Source: Marinifilum sp.
GTDB lineage: Bacteria > Bacteroidota > Bacteroidia > Bacteroidales > CG2-30-32-10
Assembly (NCBI GenBank): GCA_020718065.1
Contig: DYDE01000009.1
Span: forward strand, 13,730-57,859
DNA length: 44,130 nucleotides
Direction of reading: 5' to 3'
Shown here one piece after another: positions 7,317 through 16,039 of the stretch. A program made the translations under genes and the position numbers. Within the stretch, counting starts at the first letter, position 1, and every line of letters begins with the position of its first letter. The notes beneath the pieces were generated by a model, which saw nothing but the letters and a program-made list of their open reading frames with translations, made no database searches and was not told the origin of the DNA.

Positions 7317-10300
7317 ATGGTAAACAGAATCATCAGATTTTTCCTCGATAATAGACTTGTAACAACCATTTTATTATTTATTTTCATTATTTGGGGAGTT
7401 GTAACAGCACCATTTGAATGGAATACTGCATTTTTACCACGTACTCCCGTTCCGGTGGATGCAATACCAGATATTGGCGAAAATCAACAAATTGTAGCTA
7501 CAGAGTGGATGGGGCGTTCACCCAAGGACATTCAGGATCAGATCACCTACCCCCTTACCACTTCTCTTTTAGGAATTCCCGGGGTAAAAACCATCCGAAG
7601 CACATCTATGTTCGGCATGTCTTTTATTTATATCATCTTTAATGATAATATAGAATTTTACTGGAGCCGCTCCCGTGTGCTTGAAAAATTAAATTCTTTG
7701 CCTTCTGGACTTTTACCACCGGGTGTTCAACCTTCATTAGGTCCCGATGCCACAGCTTTGGGACAGATATTCTGGTATACCCTCGAAGGAAGAAACCCTA
7801 AAACTGGTCAACCTAACGGAGGTTGGGAGCCTCAGGAATTAAGAACCATTCAGGATTACTATGTTAAATATGCTTTGTCCTCTGCTGAAGGGGTTTCTGA
7901 AGTTGCTTCCATTGGGGGTTATGTAAAAGAATACCAGATCGACCTCGACCCCGTAGCCATGAAATCCTACAATGTTTCAATTATGGATGTGATGAAGGCA
8001 GTCCAGAACTCAAATCTTGACATAGGCGCAGAAACCATAGAATTAAACCAGGTTGAATATGTCATCAGGGGTTTGGGTTATATCAAATCAATTCAGGATC
8101 TCGAACAAACGGTGGTGAGTGTTAAAGACAATGTCCCCATAACTTTAAAACAAATTAGTCGGGTAAATTTCGGTCCCGCTACACGTCGTGGTGGATTAGA
8201 CAAATTTGGAATGGATGCGGTGGGTGCAGTGGTGGTTGCCCGCTATAAATCCAATCCTATGGAAGTGATCAACAACATCAAAAAGAAGATCGCTGAAATA
8301 GATCAGGGGCTTCCCACCAAAACACTTCCTGATGGTTCTGAAAGCAAAATCAACATCGTTCCTTTCTATGACCGCAGCGGATTGATCAGCGAAACCATTG
8401 GAACCTTAGAATCTGCTTTAACCCATGAAATTCTTATCAGCATCATTGTGATCATTGTTTTGGTTTTGAACTTAAGGGCTTCCTTTATTGTCTCATTTCT
8501 ATTACCAGTGGGTGTCCTGATGACTTTTGTTCTCATGTATAATTTTGGGGTAGATGCCAACATCGTTGCCCTTTCAGGGATTGCCATTGCTATTGGAGTG
8601 ATGGTTGACATCGGAATTGTAGACGTTGAGAATATCATCCGGCATCTCGAGATGCCGGAAAATAAAGATGTGCGTGGAAAATCATTAATTAATGTAATTT
8701 ACAAAGCCACTACACAGGTAAGGATGGCTGTTATAACGGGTCTTGCTACTACCATCATCAGCTTTTTACCCGTGTTTGCCATGGAAGCTGCCGAAGGTAA
8801 ATTGTTTAAACCTTTGGCATTTACCAAAACCTTTGCCATTCTTTCATCATTTATTCTGGGGATGGTAGTTTTACCCACTTTAGCATATTACATATTTTCT
8901 ATCCGTATCGATACAAAGAAGATTAAACGCATATGGAATGGACTGCTAATAGGAGGCGGTATTTTAATTCCTCTTATTTGGGGAGTGTGGCCAGCTATTG
9001 CCCTGTTATTTATCGGACTGAACAATCTGTTTCAATACAAATGGAAAGAAAAATACAAAGATATACCCGATCTCATAAATCTTGGGATTGTGGTGGTATA
9101 TGCCTTGTATTATTTGACCAAAGAATGGCTGCCCCTTGGTGCTGAAAATCATTTTACAAAAAACTTTTTATTTGTTATTGGACTCACAGGCTCCATACTT
9201 ACCATCATTTCATTGATGGTTAAATATTATGAACCTGTCCTTCGCTGGTGTCTTGCAAATAAAGTTAAGTTTTTAAGTATTCCTATTATTACTGTATTCT
9301 TTGGAATAATGGTCTGGCTGGGATTTAACAGAATATTTGGTTTTGTCGGAAATGGTACCGAGAAATTGGGAATGAATATTCGCAATACATCAATATGGCA
9401 GGGTATCACCCGTGTATTTCCGGGCACTGGCAATGAATTTATGCCGGCCCTGAACGAAGGTTCCTTTTTGCTCATGCCAACAAGTATGCCACATGCAGGT
9501 GTTGGAAAAAATCTTGAATATGTGAAACAGTTGGATATGCGCTTATCGACAATCCCAGAAGTTGAGTTGGTGGTGGGCAAATGGGGCCGGGTTAACTCTG
9601 CCCTCGACCCTGCAAATATTCAAATGTTTGAGAATGTCATCAACTACAAACCAGAATATGTCCTCGACCATGCTGGCCGTCGTATGCGTTTTAAAACCGA
9701 TGGAGAAGGCATTTATGTGCTCAAAAACGGAACCACTTACAATCCTGACGTGGAGGGTTTCAGAAAGATGGACACATCATTGCTTATTCATGATAACTCA
9801 GGTGAGTATTTCCGTCAGTGGAGGCCCAATATCCGAAAACCAGATGACATTTGGAAAGAAATTGTTAAAGTTACTAATTTACCAGGACTAACATCCGCTC
9901 CAAAACTACAACCTATCGAAACAAGATTGGTAATGCTATCAACAGGAATGAGAGCTCCTATGGGCATCAAAGTATACGGCCCCGATCTGGAAACAATAGA
10001 AAAGACAGGTATAGAAATTGGTAATCTTTTAAAGAATATTCCTTCTATTGAATCCTCTTCTGTTTTTGCAGAGAGAGGAGTCAGTGCACCTTATTTGCTT
10101 ATAGATATAGATCGTGAAGCCATTGCCAGGTATGGTCTGTCTATAAAAGATATCCAGGATGTTATTCAAACTGCTATTGGTGGAATGGAATTGACCAGAA
10201 CGGTGGAAGGTCGCGAACGTTTTCCTGTCAGGATAAGATACGCCCGTGAACTTAGAACCTCTCTCGAAGATTTACAAAAAATTCTCATTCCATCCATGAC

Positions 10301-11150
10301 CGGTGTTCAGGTTCCCCTGGGTGAACTAGTAAAGATTGAATATGAAACCGGTCCCCAGATGATCCGCAGTGAAAATACTTTTCTTACAGGATATGTGATT
10401 TTTGATAAAAAAGAAGGTTTTGCAGAAGTGGATGTGGTCAATCAGGCACAGGATTACCTGAAATCACAAATAACAAGTGGGGCTTTGGTCATTCCTAAGG
10501 GTGTTACTTATCACTTTGCAGGAAATTACGAACAACAGATCAGGGCAACCAAACGGCTTGCTATTGTTATCCCCATTAGCTTGATATTGATTTTTCTGAT
10601 TTTGTATTTTCAGTTTAAAACAGTCACAGCTTCATTTATTCACTTTTCCGGTGTGTTTGTGGCTTTTGCCGGTGGCTTTATTTTAATTTGGCTATATGGT
10701 CAGGGCTGGTTTATGAACTTTTCAGTAGCTGGCATCAATATGCGGGATCTATTTCAAATGCATACCATCAACCTCAGTGTGGCCGTCTGGGTCGGTTTCA
10801 TTGCTCTATTTGGTTTGGCAACCAACGATGGGGTGATTATGGGTACTTATATTCACCAGGTATTCGAAGAACGAAATCCCTCAACAGTTCATGATGTCCG
10901 TGAAGCAGTTATAGAAGCCGGCAAAAAGAGGGTCCGTCCTGCTATGATGACAGCTGCTGTAGCGATTATTGCATTATTACCAGTATTAACATCTACAGGT
11001 AAAGGCGCTGATATTATGGTACCTATGGCAATTCCCACCTTTGGTGGAATGGTTATTCAAATAATGACAATGTATGTGGTGCCTGTATTTCAGGCGATTT
11101 GGAGGGAAAGGATAATTAAGAAAGAAATAAAGGGAAATACATTGATATAA
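7317..11150 (+). CDS. cusA: CusA/CzcA-type heavy-metal efflux RND permease
   Basis: Inner-membrane proton-driven RND pump of 1277 residues, exporting Cu(I)/Ag(I) from periplasm or cytoplasm through the adaptor and outer-membrane channel encoded downstream. The start is typical of the HME subfamily (helix 1 at about 11-28, then PDIGENQQIVATEWMGRSP). The helix-4 charge relay AIAIGVMVDIGIVDVENIIRH and C-terminal GLATNDGVIMG are present. Three methionines match the metal-binding Met sites of E. coli CusA by context: M720 (SFLLMPTSM), M770 (NIQMFENVINYKPE) and M873 (RLVMLSTG). That favours copper/silver over Zn/Co/Cd. It is about 230 residues longer than E. coli CusA, owing to an extra hydrophobic insert at about residues 530-640 and a periplasmic insert after residue 770; both occur in Bacteroidota homologues. 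Its last codons overlap the left arm of the inverted repeat at 11133. Confidence 0.93.
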   Translation: MVNRIIRFFLDNRLVTTILLFIFIIWGVVTAPFEWNTAFLPRTPVPVDAIPDIGENQQIVATEWMGRSPKDIQDQITYPLTTSLLGIPGVKTIRSTSMFGMSFIYIIFNDNIEFYWSRSRVLEKLNSLPSGLLPPGVQPSLGPDATALGQIFWYTLEGRNPKTGQPNGGWEPQELRTIQDYYVKYALSSAEGVSEVASIGGYVKEYQIDLDPVAMKSYNVSIMDVMKAVQNSNLDIGAETIELNQVEYVIRGLGYIKSIQDLEQTVVSVKDNVPITLKQISRVNFGPATRRGGLDKFGMDAVGAVVVARYKSNPMEVINNIKKKIAEIDQGLPTKTLPDGSESKINIVPFYDRSGLISETIGTLESALTHEILISIIVIIVLVLNLRASFIVSFLLPVGVLMTFVLMYNFGVDANIVALSGIAIAIGVMVDIGIVDVENIIRHLEMPENKDVRGKSLINVIYKATTQVRMAVITGLATTIISFLPVFAMEAAEGKLFKPLAFTKTFAILSSFILGMVVLPTLAYYIFSIRIDTKKIKRIWNGLLIGGGILIPLIWGVWPAIALLFIGLNNLFQYKWKEKYKDIPDLINLGIVVVYALYYLTKEWLPLGAENHFTKNFLFVIGLTGSILTIISLMVKYYEPVLRWCLANKVKFLSIPIITVFFGIMVWLGFNRIFGFVGNGTEKLGMNIRNTSIWQGITRVFPGTGNEFMPALNEGSFLLMPTSMPHAGVGKNLEYVKQLDMRLSTIPEVELVVGKWGRVNSALDPANIQMFENVINYKPEYVLDHAGRRMRFKTDGEGIYVLKNGTTYNPDVEGFRKMDTSLLIHDNSGEYFRQWRPNIRKPDDIWKEIVKVTNLPGLTSAPKLQPIETRLVMLSTGMRAPMGIKVYGPDLETIEKTGIEIGNLLKNIPSIESSSVFAERGVSAPYLLIDIDREAIARYGLSIKDIQDVIQTAIGGMELTRTVEGRERFPVRIRYARELRTSLEDLQKILIPSMTGVQVPLGELVKIEYETGPQMIRSENTFLTGYVIFDKKEGFAEVDVVNQAQDYLKSQITSGALVIPKGVTYHFAGNYEQQIRATKRLAIVIPISLILIFLILYFQFKTVTASFIHFSGVFVAFAGGFILIWLYGQGWFMNFSVAGINMRDLFQMHTINLSVAVWVGFIALFGLATNDGVIMGTYIHQVFEERNPSTVHDVREAVIEAGKKRVRPAMMTAAVAIIALLPVLTSTGKGADIMVPMAIPTFGGMVIQIMTMYVVPVFQAIWRERIIKKEIKGNTLI

Positions 11151-11701
11151 ATAGAAATAAGTTGATATTAATGGAAATAATTGGAACAATTAAAATAAAA
11201 CTTTTATGGAAGAGAATAAAAAATATATACCAATAAAAGAGTTGAAAATATATCAATTAGCAAGACAATTGTCATCAATAGCCTGGGAAATTTATTCAAG
11301 AATGAGTTTTGAAGATAAGAAAACCATAGGGGATCAATTTATAAGATCAACGGATTCTATTGGAGCAAATATAGTAGAAGGGTATAGCAGATACCACTTT
11401 TTAGATAGAGTGAGATTTTATTATAATTCTCGGGCTTCTCAATCCGAAGCTACAGACCATTGGCTGGAATTATTATTAGAAAGAAACAAAATAGCACAGG
11501 AAACATTTAATCAATATAAACAAATCTCAAAAGACCTTCAAATAAAGCTTAATAATTTTATTAAACAAACAAAAGATGAAAACCAACAATAAATGCAATA
11601 TTTTAAAAATCCTTTGCAACTTACAATTTAAACCTATTTCAAAGCATTTCTATCTATTCCTTTGTATTTCTATCTATTTCAATTTATATCTATGTATTTC
11701 C
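11133..11701. mobile_element. IVS-like element: S23 four-helix-bundle gene between 27-bp inverted repeats
   Basis: The segment 11133-11159 (starting GGAAATACATTGATATAAAT) is the reverse complement of 11675-11701 at 25 of 27 positions. The arms enclose the four-helix-bundle gene and nothing else. Further degenerate copies of the same TTTCTATCTATT-type motif extend leftward from the right arm to about 11646. The left arm covers the last six codons and stop of cusA plus a few bases; the right arm encodes residues 34-42 of the TolC-like protein. Intervening sequences in 23S rRNA have the same design: an S23 gene between complementary ends. I infer that such an element was inserted, or seeded, at the cusA/TolC junction. 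Confidence 0.55.
11206..11592 (+). CDS. Four-helix-bundle protein (23S rRNA intervening-sequence/S23 family)
   Basis: A 128-residue all-helical protein. The family signature is clear: ELKIYQLARQLSSIAWEIYS in helix 1, QFIRSTDSIGANIVEGYSR between helices 1 and 2, then ASQSEATDHWLELLLERNKI and a C-terminal helix. Relatives are encoded in intervening sequences within 23S rRNA genes and widely in Bacteroidota chromosomes outside rRNA; the basic homopentamer surface suggests nucleic-acid binding, but the role is unknown. Here it interrupts an efflux operon. It starts 55 bp after cusA and its last 17 bp overlap the predicted start of the TolC gene. The flanking inverted repeats (11133-11159, 11675-11701) mark it as an inserted element rather than an efflux component. 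Confidence 0.88.
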   Translation: MEENKKYIPIKELKIYQLARQLSSIAWEIYSRMSFEDKKTIGDQFIRSTDSIGANIVEGYSRYHFLDRVRFYYNSRASQSEATDHWLELLLERNKIAQETFNQYKQISKDLQIKLNNFIKQTKDENQQ

Positions 11702-13042
11702 GTTTTTTCCCAATCCGACTCTCTAACAAATTATCTTGACATTGTTGCTAAAAATAATCCCGATTTAAAAGCAAAATACAATAAATACCTGGCCGATTTG
11801 CAGAAAGTTCCGCAGGTAGGCAGTTTGCCTGATCCTGATGTTTCTTTTGGCTATTTTATCAAACCTATGGAATTAGTAAGCGGCAACCAAATTGCTCAAA
11901 TACAGCTCATGCAAATGTTTCCTTGGTTTGGTACATTAAGAACAGCAAAAGATGAAGCTTCAAAAATGGCTTTATCTTCATTTGAATTATTCAGAGCGGA
12001 GAAAGAAGAAATATTTTTTAATGTCAGAACAAACTATTATCAGCTTTTTCTTACCCAAAAACAAATCCAGGTGTATGACACAACCCTTATTTTGCTCAAA
12101 AGCATCGAACAATTACTTATCATAAAATCCGGTACCATAAATTTAGGAAGCACAAACCCGGTAAATTTGGGACAGATCTCTAATGGCAACAATACCAGTG
12201 GAAATAGCGGGATGGGTATGAATACAAATAATCAGCCTTCAAATCAGCCTGGTAATACTTCTATGAATACTCCATCTATGGCAGGCAACAACTCCGCTTT
12301 TTCCGATTTGCTGCGATTAAAAGTCGAAATAAAAGAATTGGAAGACAATATTGCTTCCCTCCATAATCGAAAACAAATGCTGATTATACAGATCAATACC
12401 CTGTTGAATAGAAAAACAATCAGTGAAATTTATATCCCTGATAATTTGGAATTTCCTGTCTTCGATTTTTATAATCCTGCTTTGTTTGACAGTATTAAAG
12501 AGAACAATCCAATGGTAAAAATGAATAAAGCGGACATATTAGCTTATCAGGAAAGACAAAAGATGAACAAAAAAATGGGTTATCCTATGTTTGGCATCGG
12601 TTTAAATTATATGTTGATTAATAAAAGTGATATGAGTAGTTCTGCTATGAATGGTAAAGATATGATGATGCCAATGCTTTCTGTAAAATTGCCGCTATAT
12701 CGCAAAAAATACAATGCGTCCATTAAAGAAGCACAATATCTGGAAATTTCCTCCAATGCGCAATTATTAAATGCCGAAAACATGCTTTTTATGGAGTATT
12801 CCGAATACCAGTTTGCGCTGAAAGATGCAGAACGCAAATTATCACTTTATCAGGATATTGTTTTATTAACAAAAAAGAATTTCGATTTGTTATTGGTGCA
12901 ATACTATACTTCAGGAGCCGATTTTGATGCTTTAATAAGATTACAACGGCAGCTGCTCGATTACAAATTAAGTATTATACAAGCTGGGGTAGACAAGCTA
13001 GCTGCCATTGCCGGATTACAAAAATTACTATCAAAAAATTAA
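11576..13042 (+). CDS. cusC: TolC-family outer-membrane efflux channel (CusC-like)
   Basis: Outer-membrane channel subunit of the tripartite pump, 488 residues. Mature family features start near residue 47: SLTNYLDIVAKNNPDLKAKY, GSLPDPDVSFGYFIKPMEL, QLMQMFPWFGTLRTAKDEAS, long coiled helices, and the second OEP repeat ending GVDKLAAIAGLQKL. Residues about 200-245 are a Met/Asn/Gly-rich insert (SGMGMNTNNQPSNQ) that could bind copper. The N-terminus is unusual: the only upstream start overlaps the four-helix-bundle gene, giving about 24 extra residues before an atypical signal helix (FYLFLCISIYFNLYLCISVF, residues 25-44). Part of that helix is encoded by the right inverted repeat. The signal sequence may therefore have been partly rebuilt by the insertion; the true start is uncertain. 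Confidence 0.85.
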   Translation: MKTNNKCNILKILCNLQFKPISKHFYLFLCISIYFNLYLCISVFSQSDSLTNYLDIVAKNNPDLKAKYNKYLADLQKVPQVGSLPDPDVSFGYFIKPMELVSGNQIAQIQLMQMFPWFGTLRTAKDEASKMALSSFELFRAEKEEIFFNVRTNYYQLFLTQKQIQVYDTTLILLKSIEQLLIIKSGTINLGSTNPVNLGQISNGNNTSGNSGMGMNTNNQPSNQPGNTSMNTPSMAGNNSAFSDLLRLKVEIKELEDNIASLHNRKQMLIIQINTLLNRKTISEIYIPDNLEFPVFDFYNPALFDSIKENNPMVKMNKADILAYQERQKMNKKMGYPMFGIGLNYMLINKSDMSSSAMNGKDMMMPMLSVKLPLYRKKYNASIKEAQYLEISSNAQLLNAENMLFMEYSEYQFALKDAERKLSLYQDIVLLTKKNFDLLLVQYYTSGADFDALIRLQRQLLDYKLSIIQAGVDKLAAIAGLQKLLSKN

Positions 13043-13054
13043 GCACAACCTATT

Positions 13055-14782
13055 ATGAAAAAATTAATAAAAAACAGATATTTCCAATGGACAATTTTAT
13101 TATTGTCTGGTATATTCCTTGGATGGTTGTTATTCCATAAAACAGCAACACCAAATAAAAACAATTATTCTGATACAAAAAGTATTGGTACCATTTGGAC
13201 CTGCTCCATGCATCCGCAAATTCGCCGCGATAAACCGGGTAACTGTCCGATTTGTGGTATGACACTGATACCACTTAATCAGAATACTGACACTACTGGT
13301 ATAGGTGCCATCTCATTTACAACTGATGCATTGCAACTGGCAAATGTTCAAACCAGCATTGTAAAAATTGAAAAACCCGAAAAAGCAGTCCGTATGTATG
13401 GCCGTATAGAATCAGACGAGCGATTGGTACAAACAATACCTGCTCATATCCCGGGACGAATTGAGGAATTATTGGTAAACTTCACTGGTGATGTGGTGGT
13501 GAAAGGCCAAACTATTGCCATAATATATTCTCCTACATTAATCCAGGCGCAACAAGAGTTAATTGAAGCAAAAAAACTATCGAATACTTTGCCAGGAGCT
13601 TTGCAAGCAGCTAGAGAAAAATTGCGTCAATGGAAACTTACTGAAAAACAAATTTCAGATATTGAAAATACTGAAAAAATAATTTCAAATTTTGAAGTAA
13701 AATCAACAGTTTCTGGCATTATTACTAAAAAAATAGTGAATCAGGGCGATTATGTTTCTCAGGGTTCTCCTTTATATGAAGTTTCTGATTTATCAAAAGT
13801 ATGGGTTATTTTTGATGCCTATGAAAGCGATTTGCCCTGGATAAAGCAAGGTGATAAAGTTCAGTTTACTTTACAATCAATCCCTGGAAAAAGCTTTTCT
13901 GAAAACATTTCTTTTATAGCTCCGATAATTGACAATTTAACCAGGGTAGCAAAAGTCCGTATTGAACTAGTAAATAAAGGAGGGATGTTTAAACCTGGTA
14001 TGTTTGTAACCGGAGTGGTTAATGCAAAGTTAGAAGGCTTTAAAGACAATATCATCATACCAAGCTCCGCAGTCCTTTGGACAGGAAAGCGTTCGGTGGT
14101 ATATGTTAAGATTCCAAATACCCAAATGCCTACATTTGAAATGAGAGAAATTGATTTAGGTCCCGAATTAGGCGGTAGTTTTGTGGTACTTGCTGGTTTA
14201 AATGAAGGGGAAGAAATGGTTACAAATGGCGTTTTTAGTGTTGATGCAGCTGCACAGTTAGCTGGCAAAACAAGTATGATGAATCGCAATACCAATACCA
14301 AAAATGAAGTTATTCCTGATTACCGGAAACAAACATCAACAAATCTTGCATCACAATTAAGTATCATTTTCAACTCTTATATTCTTTTAAAAGATAAACT
14401 TGTTTCAACTGATGCAAGTGAAGCATTTACAGAAGCTCAAAATCTGCAACAAACCATTTCATCAACGGATATGAATCTTTTTCAAGCAGCAACACATGAT
14501 TATTGGATGATAAAGAGCAATTTAGTATTAACATCATTAAAAGAGATAAACAAAAATTCAAATATTGATGAAATCCGAAAATCATTTATCCTGATATCCG
14601 AAAATCTGATTAAATTATTCAAAGCCTTTGGTACAGGAAATAACAAAGCCTTTGTTCAATTTTGCCCTATGGCAAACCAAAACATAGGCGCATTTTGGTT
14701 GAGTACCGAAAAGCAAATTAAAAATCCATACTATGGCAACCTGATGCTCACATGCGGAGAAACCAGAGACACGCTTAAATAA
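13055..14782 (+). CDS. cusB: CusB-type RND adaptor with metal-binding and DUF3347 domains
   Basis: Membrane-fusion/adaptor subunit, 575 residues, anchored by an N-terminal hydrophobic segment (about 11-27). An N-terminal heavy-metal-binding domain has ligands C50, H53, C64 and C67 (WTCSMHPQI..GNCPICGM). The adaptor core follows: barrel-sandwich strands around a helical hairpin (ETIAIIYSPTLIQAQQEL is approximate; the sequence reads GQTIAIIYSPTLIQAQQEL), then beta-barrel (VWVIFDAYESDLPWIKQGD) and VVYVKIPN/GLNEGEEMVTNGVF segments. Residues about 435-575 form a DUF3347-like domain with KAFVQFCPMANQNIGAFWLS and NPYYGNLMLTCGE, known as a CusB fusion in this phylum. It likely receives Cu(I)/Ag(I) from the small lipoproteins and feeds CusA. 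It starts 12 bp after the TolC gene. Confidence 0.92.
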   Translation: MKKLIKNRYFQWTILLLSGIFLGWLLFHKTATPNKNNYSDTKSIGTIWTCSMHPQIRRDKPGNCPICGMTLIPLNQNTDTTGIGAISFTTDALQLANVQTSIVKIEKPEKAVRMYGRIESDERLVQTIPAHIPGRIEELLVNFTGDVVVKGQTIAIIYSPTLIQAQQELIEAKKLSNTLPGALQAAREKLRQWKLTEKQISDIENTEKIISNFEVKSTVSGIITKKIVNQGDYVSQGSPLYEVSDLSKVWVIFDAYESDLPWIKQGDKVQFTLQSIPGKSFSENISFIAPIIDNLTRVAKVRIELVNKGGMFKPGMFVTGVVNAKLEGFKDNIIIPSSAVLWTGKRSVVYVKIPNTQMPTFEMREIDLGPELGGSFVVLAGLNEGEEMVTNGVFSVDAAAQLAGKTSMMNRNTNTKNEVIPDYRKQTSTNLASQLSIIFNSYILLKDKLVSTDASEAFTEAQNLQQTISSTDMNLFQAATHDYWMIKSNLVLTSLKEINKNSNIDEIRKSFILISENLIKLFKAFGTGNNKAFVQFCPMANQNIGAFWLSTEKQIKNPYYGNLMLTCGETRDTLK

Positions 14783-14807
14783 TTTTTTAAACCTTAAATA
14801 TTAATAT

Positions 14808-15026
14808 ATGAAACTTAAACTAGTATTTGTAATTTTAACAGTCAGCGGAATGCTGGCATTTGCAGCATGCAACAATGCCCCTAAGACAGAACAAAAACAA
14901 ACAGAACAAACGAAAAAAGCAGAATATACTTGCCCAATGCACCCTGAAATAGTGCAGGATAAACCCGGAAAGTGTCCAAAATGTGGTATGGATTTAATTG
15001 AGAAAAAAGATGAGGTGAAAAAATAG
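14808..15026 (+). CDS. Heavy-metal-binding-domain lipoprotein, copy 2
   Basis: A 72-residue lipoprotein with signal and lipobox LAFAAC (acyl Cys 21), a Gln/Thr/Lys linker, and one metal-binding domain ([19 protein letters not shown]). It is a close paralogue of the 5202-5423 product, with the same linker style and end. It follows the adaptor gene by 25 bp and is the last gene of the pump operon. It is probably a periplasmic Cu(I)/Ag(I) buffer. With the adaptor, the module thus encodes three copies of the same metal-binding domain. Confidence 0.87.
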   Translation: MKLKLVFVILTVSGMLAFAACNNAPKTEQKQTEQTKKAEYTCPMHPEIVQDKPGKCPKCGMDLIEKKDEVKK

Positions 15027-15033
15027 ACTTTGT

Positions 15034-15047
15034 TGATATATATCAAT
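15034..15047. promoter_or_regulatory. Perfect FNR-consensus palindrome TTGAT-N4-ATCAA
   Basis: TTGATATATATCAA matches the E. coli FNR box (TTGAT-N4-ATCAA) exactly. It lies 7 bp after the metal-binding lipoprotein stop and 190 bp before the thioredoxin-like gene at 15238, with a TATTTTTG box between them at 15133-15140. The FNR-like protein in this window has a CRP-like recognition helix, so it may not read this site. Chance occurrence in AT-rich DNA is possible. Confidence 0.35.
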
Positions 15048-15237
15048 GATTGTTTTCAGGTTTTTTTAATTAACTTCACATAATATTTAAAATTGATACA
15101 ATTGTTCTATTAACAATTGGAGTTGAAATAAATATTTTTGTGATTATAATAATTAACAAAACTGGATAATATTTAATGTATTTCTATAAAACAGTAACAA
15201 ATTTAATTTATTTATATAATTAAAAACTATATTCAAT

Positions 15238-16011
15238 ATGAAACATAAACTTCTCATTGCCATTTTTGTGTTGGTTACCAACATTAGTTTCTCTCAGACA
15301 AATGCTACAAATTTTAATTGTAATGATTGTACTGGTAACAATCACGATTTGTTTTCTGAACTTAATGCTGGTAAAGTAATTGTCCTTTGTTGGGTTATGC
15401 CCTGTTCTGCATGTATTAGCCCATCAAGAACAGCCTACGATGTTGTTCAGACTTTTGTCCCTTCAAATCCCGATCGTGTTTATTTTTATTTGGTGGACGA
15501 TTTTGCCGATACCCCTTGCAATACTTTAACCAGTTGGGGTAACAACAATGGAATGCCAAATGCTGTTAAATTTTCTAATGCAATAATAAAAATGTCTGAT
15601 TATGGTACAGCTGGAATGCCTAAAATTGTCATTGTGGGTGGTGTTAATCATAACGTTTATTATAATGAAAATAATGGAGCAAACACGGCTGGCATACAGC
15701 CTGCAATCAATCAGGCTTTAATAGAAGCAGGGATTAACGAGAAAAACACTTTAGTTTCTGATCTGAAAGTAATTCCTAATCCTGTTCAATCTAATGCAAC
15801 GCTTTCTTATTCTTTAATTGAAACCAGCATTGTAAAAATTGATTTAATTGATGTTTTTGGTAAAACAATAAAGGTAATTTCGTCCGAAAATCAAGCTCCG
15901 GGAAAATATGAAACGACAATAAATTATGAAAATATAAGCAATGGTGTATATTTTTTAAGACTTATTACTGGGTATAGTTTTAGTGTAATTAAAGTTTATG
16001 TCTCTCATTAG
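15238..16011 (+). CDS. Secreted thioredoxin-like protein with T9SS type A sorting domain
   Basis: A 257-residue secreted protein with signal peptide MKHKLLIAIFVLVTNISFSQ. The thioredoxin-like domain spans about residues 25-165: DLFSELNAGKVIVLCWVMPC is followed by the redox pair C56-S-A-C59, then YFYLVDDFADTPCNTLTSWG and a cis-Pro-like GTAGMPKIVIVGG. The C-terminal ~80 residues (VIPNPVQSNATLSYSL, IDVFGKTIKVI, SNGVYFLRL) are a type A sorting domain that sends it through the T9SS to the surface. The role may be extracellular thiol redox or sensing; no partner is certain. It overlaps the upstream end of the next frame and is probably cotranscribed with the outer-membrane protein gene. Confidence 0.8.
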   Translation: MKHKLLIAIFVLVTNISFSQTNATNFNCNDCTGNNHDLFSELNAGKVIVLCWVMPCSACISPSRTAYDVVQTFVPSNPDRVYFYLVDDFADTPCNTLTSWGNNNGMPNAVKFSNAIIKMSDYGTAGMPKIVIVGGVNHNVYYNENNGANTAGIQPAINQALIEAGINEKNTLVSDLKVIPNPVQSNATLSYSLIETSIVKIDLIDVFGKTIKVISSENQAPGKYETTINYENISNGVYFLRLITGYSFSVIKVYVSH

Positions 16012-16039
16012 GGTATTAATAAATCTAAAATTTCTTGTT

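Noticed and set aside
8366-8638. Minus-strand open frame inside cusA (and similar antisense frames throughout)
   Set aside because: Frames opposite strongly conserved coding sequence with no family match or start context.
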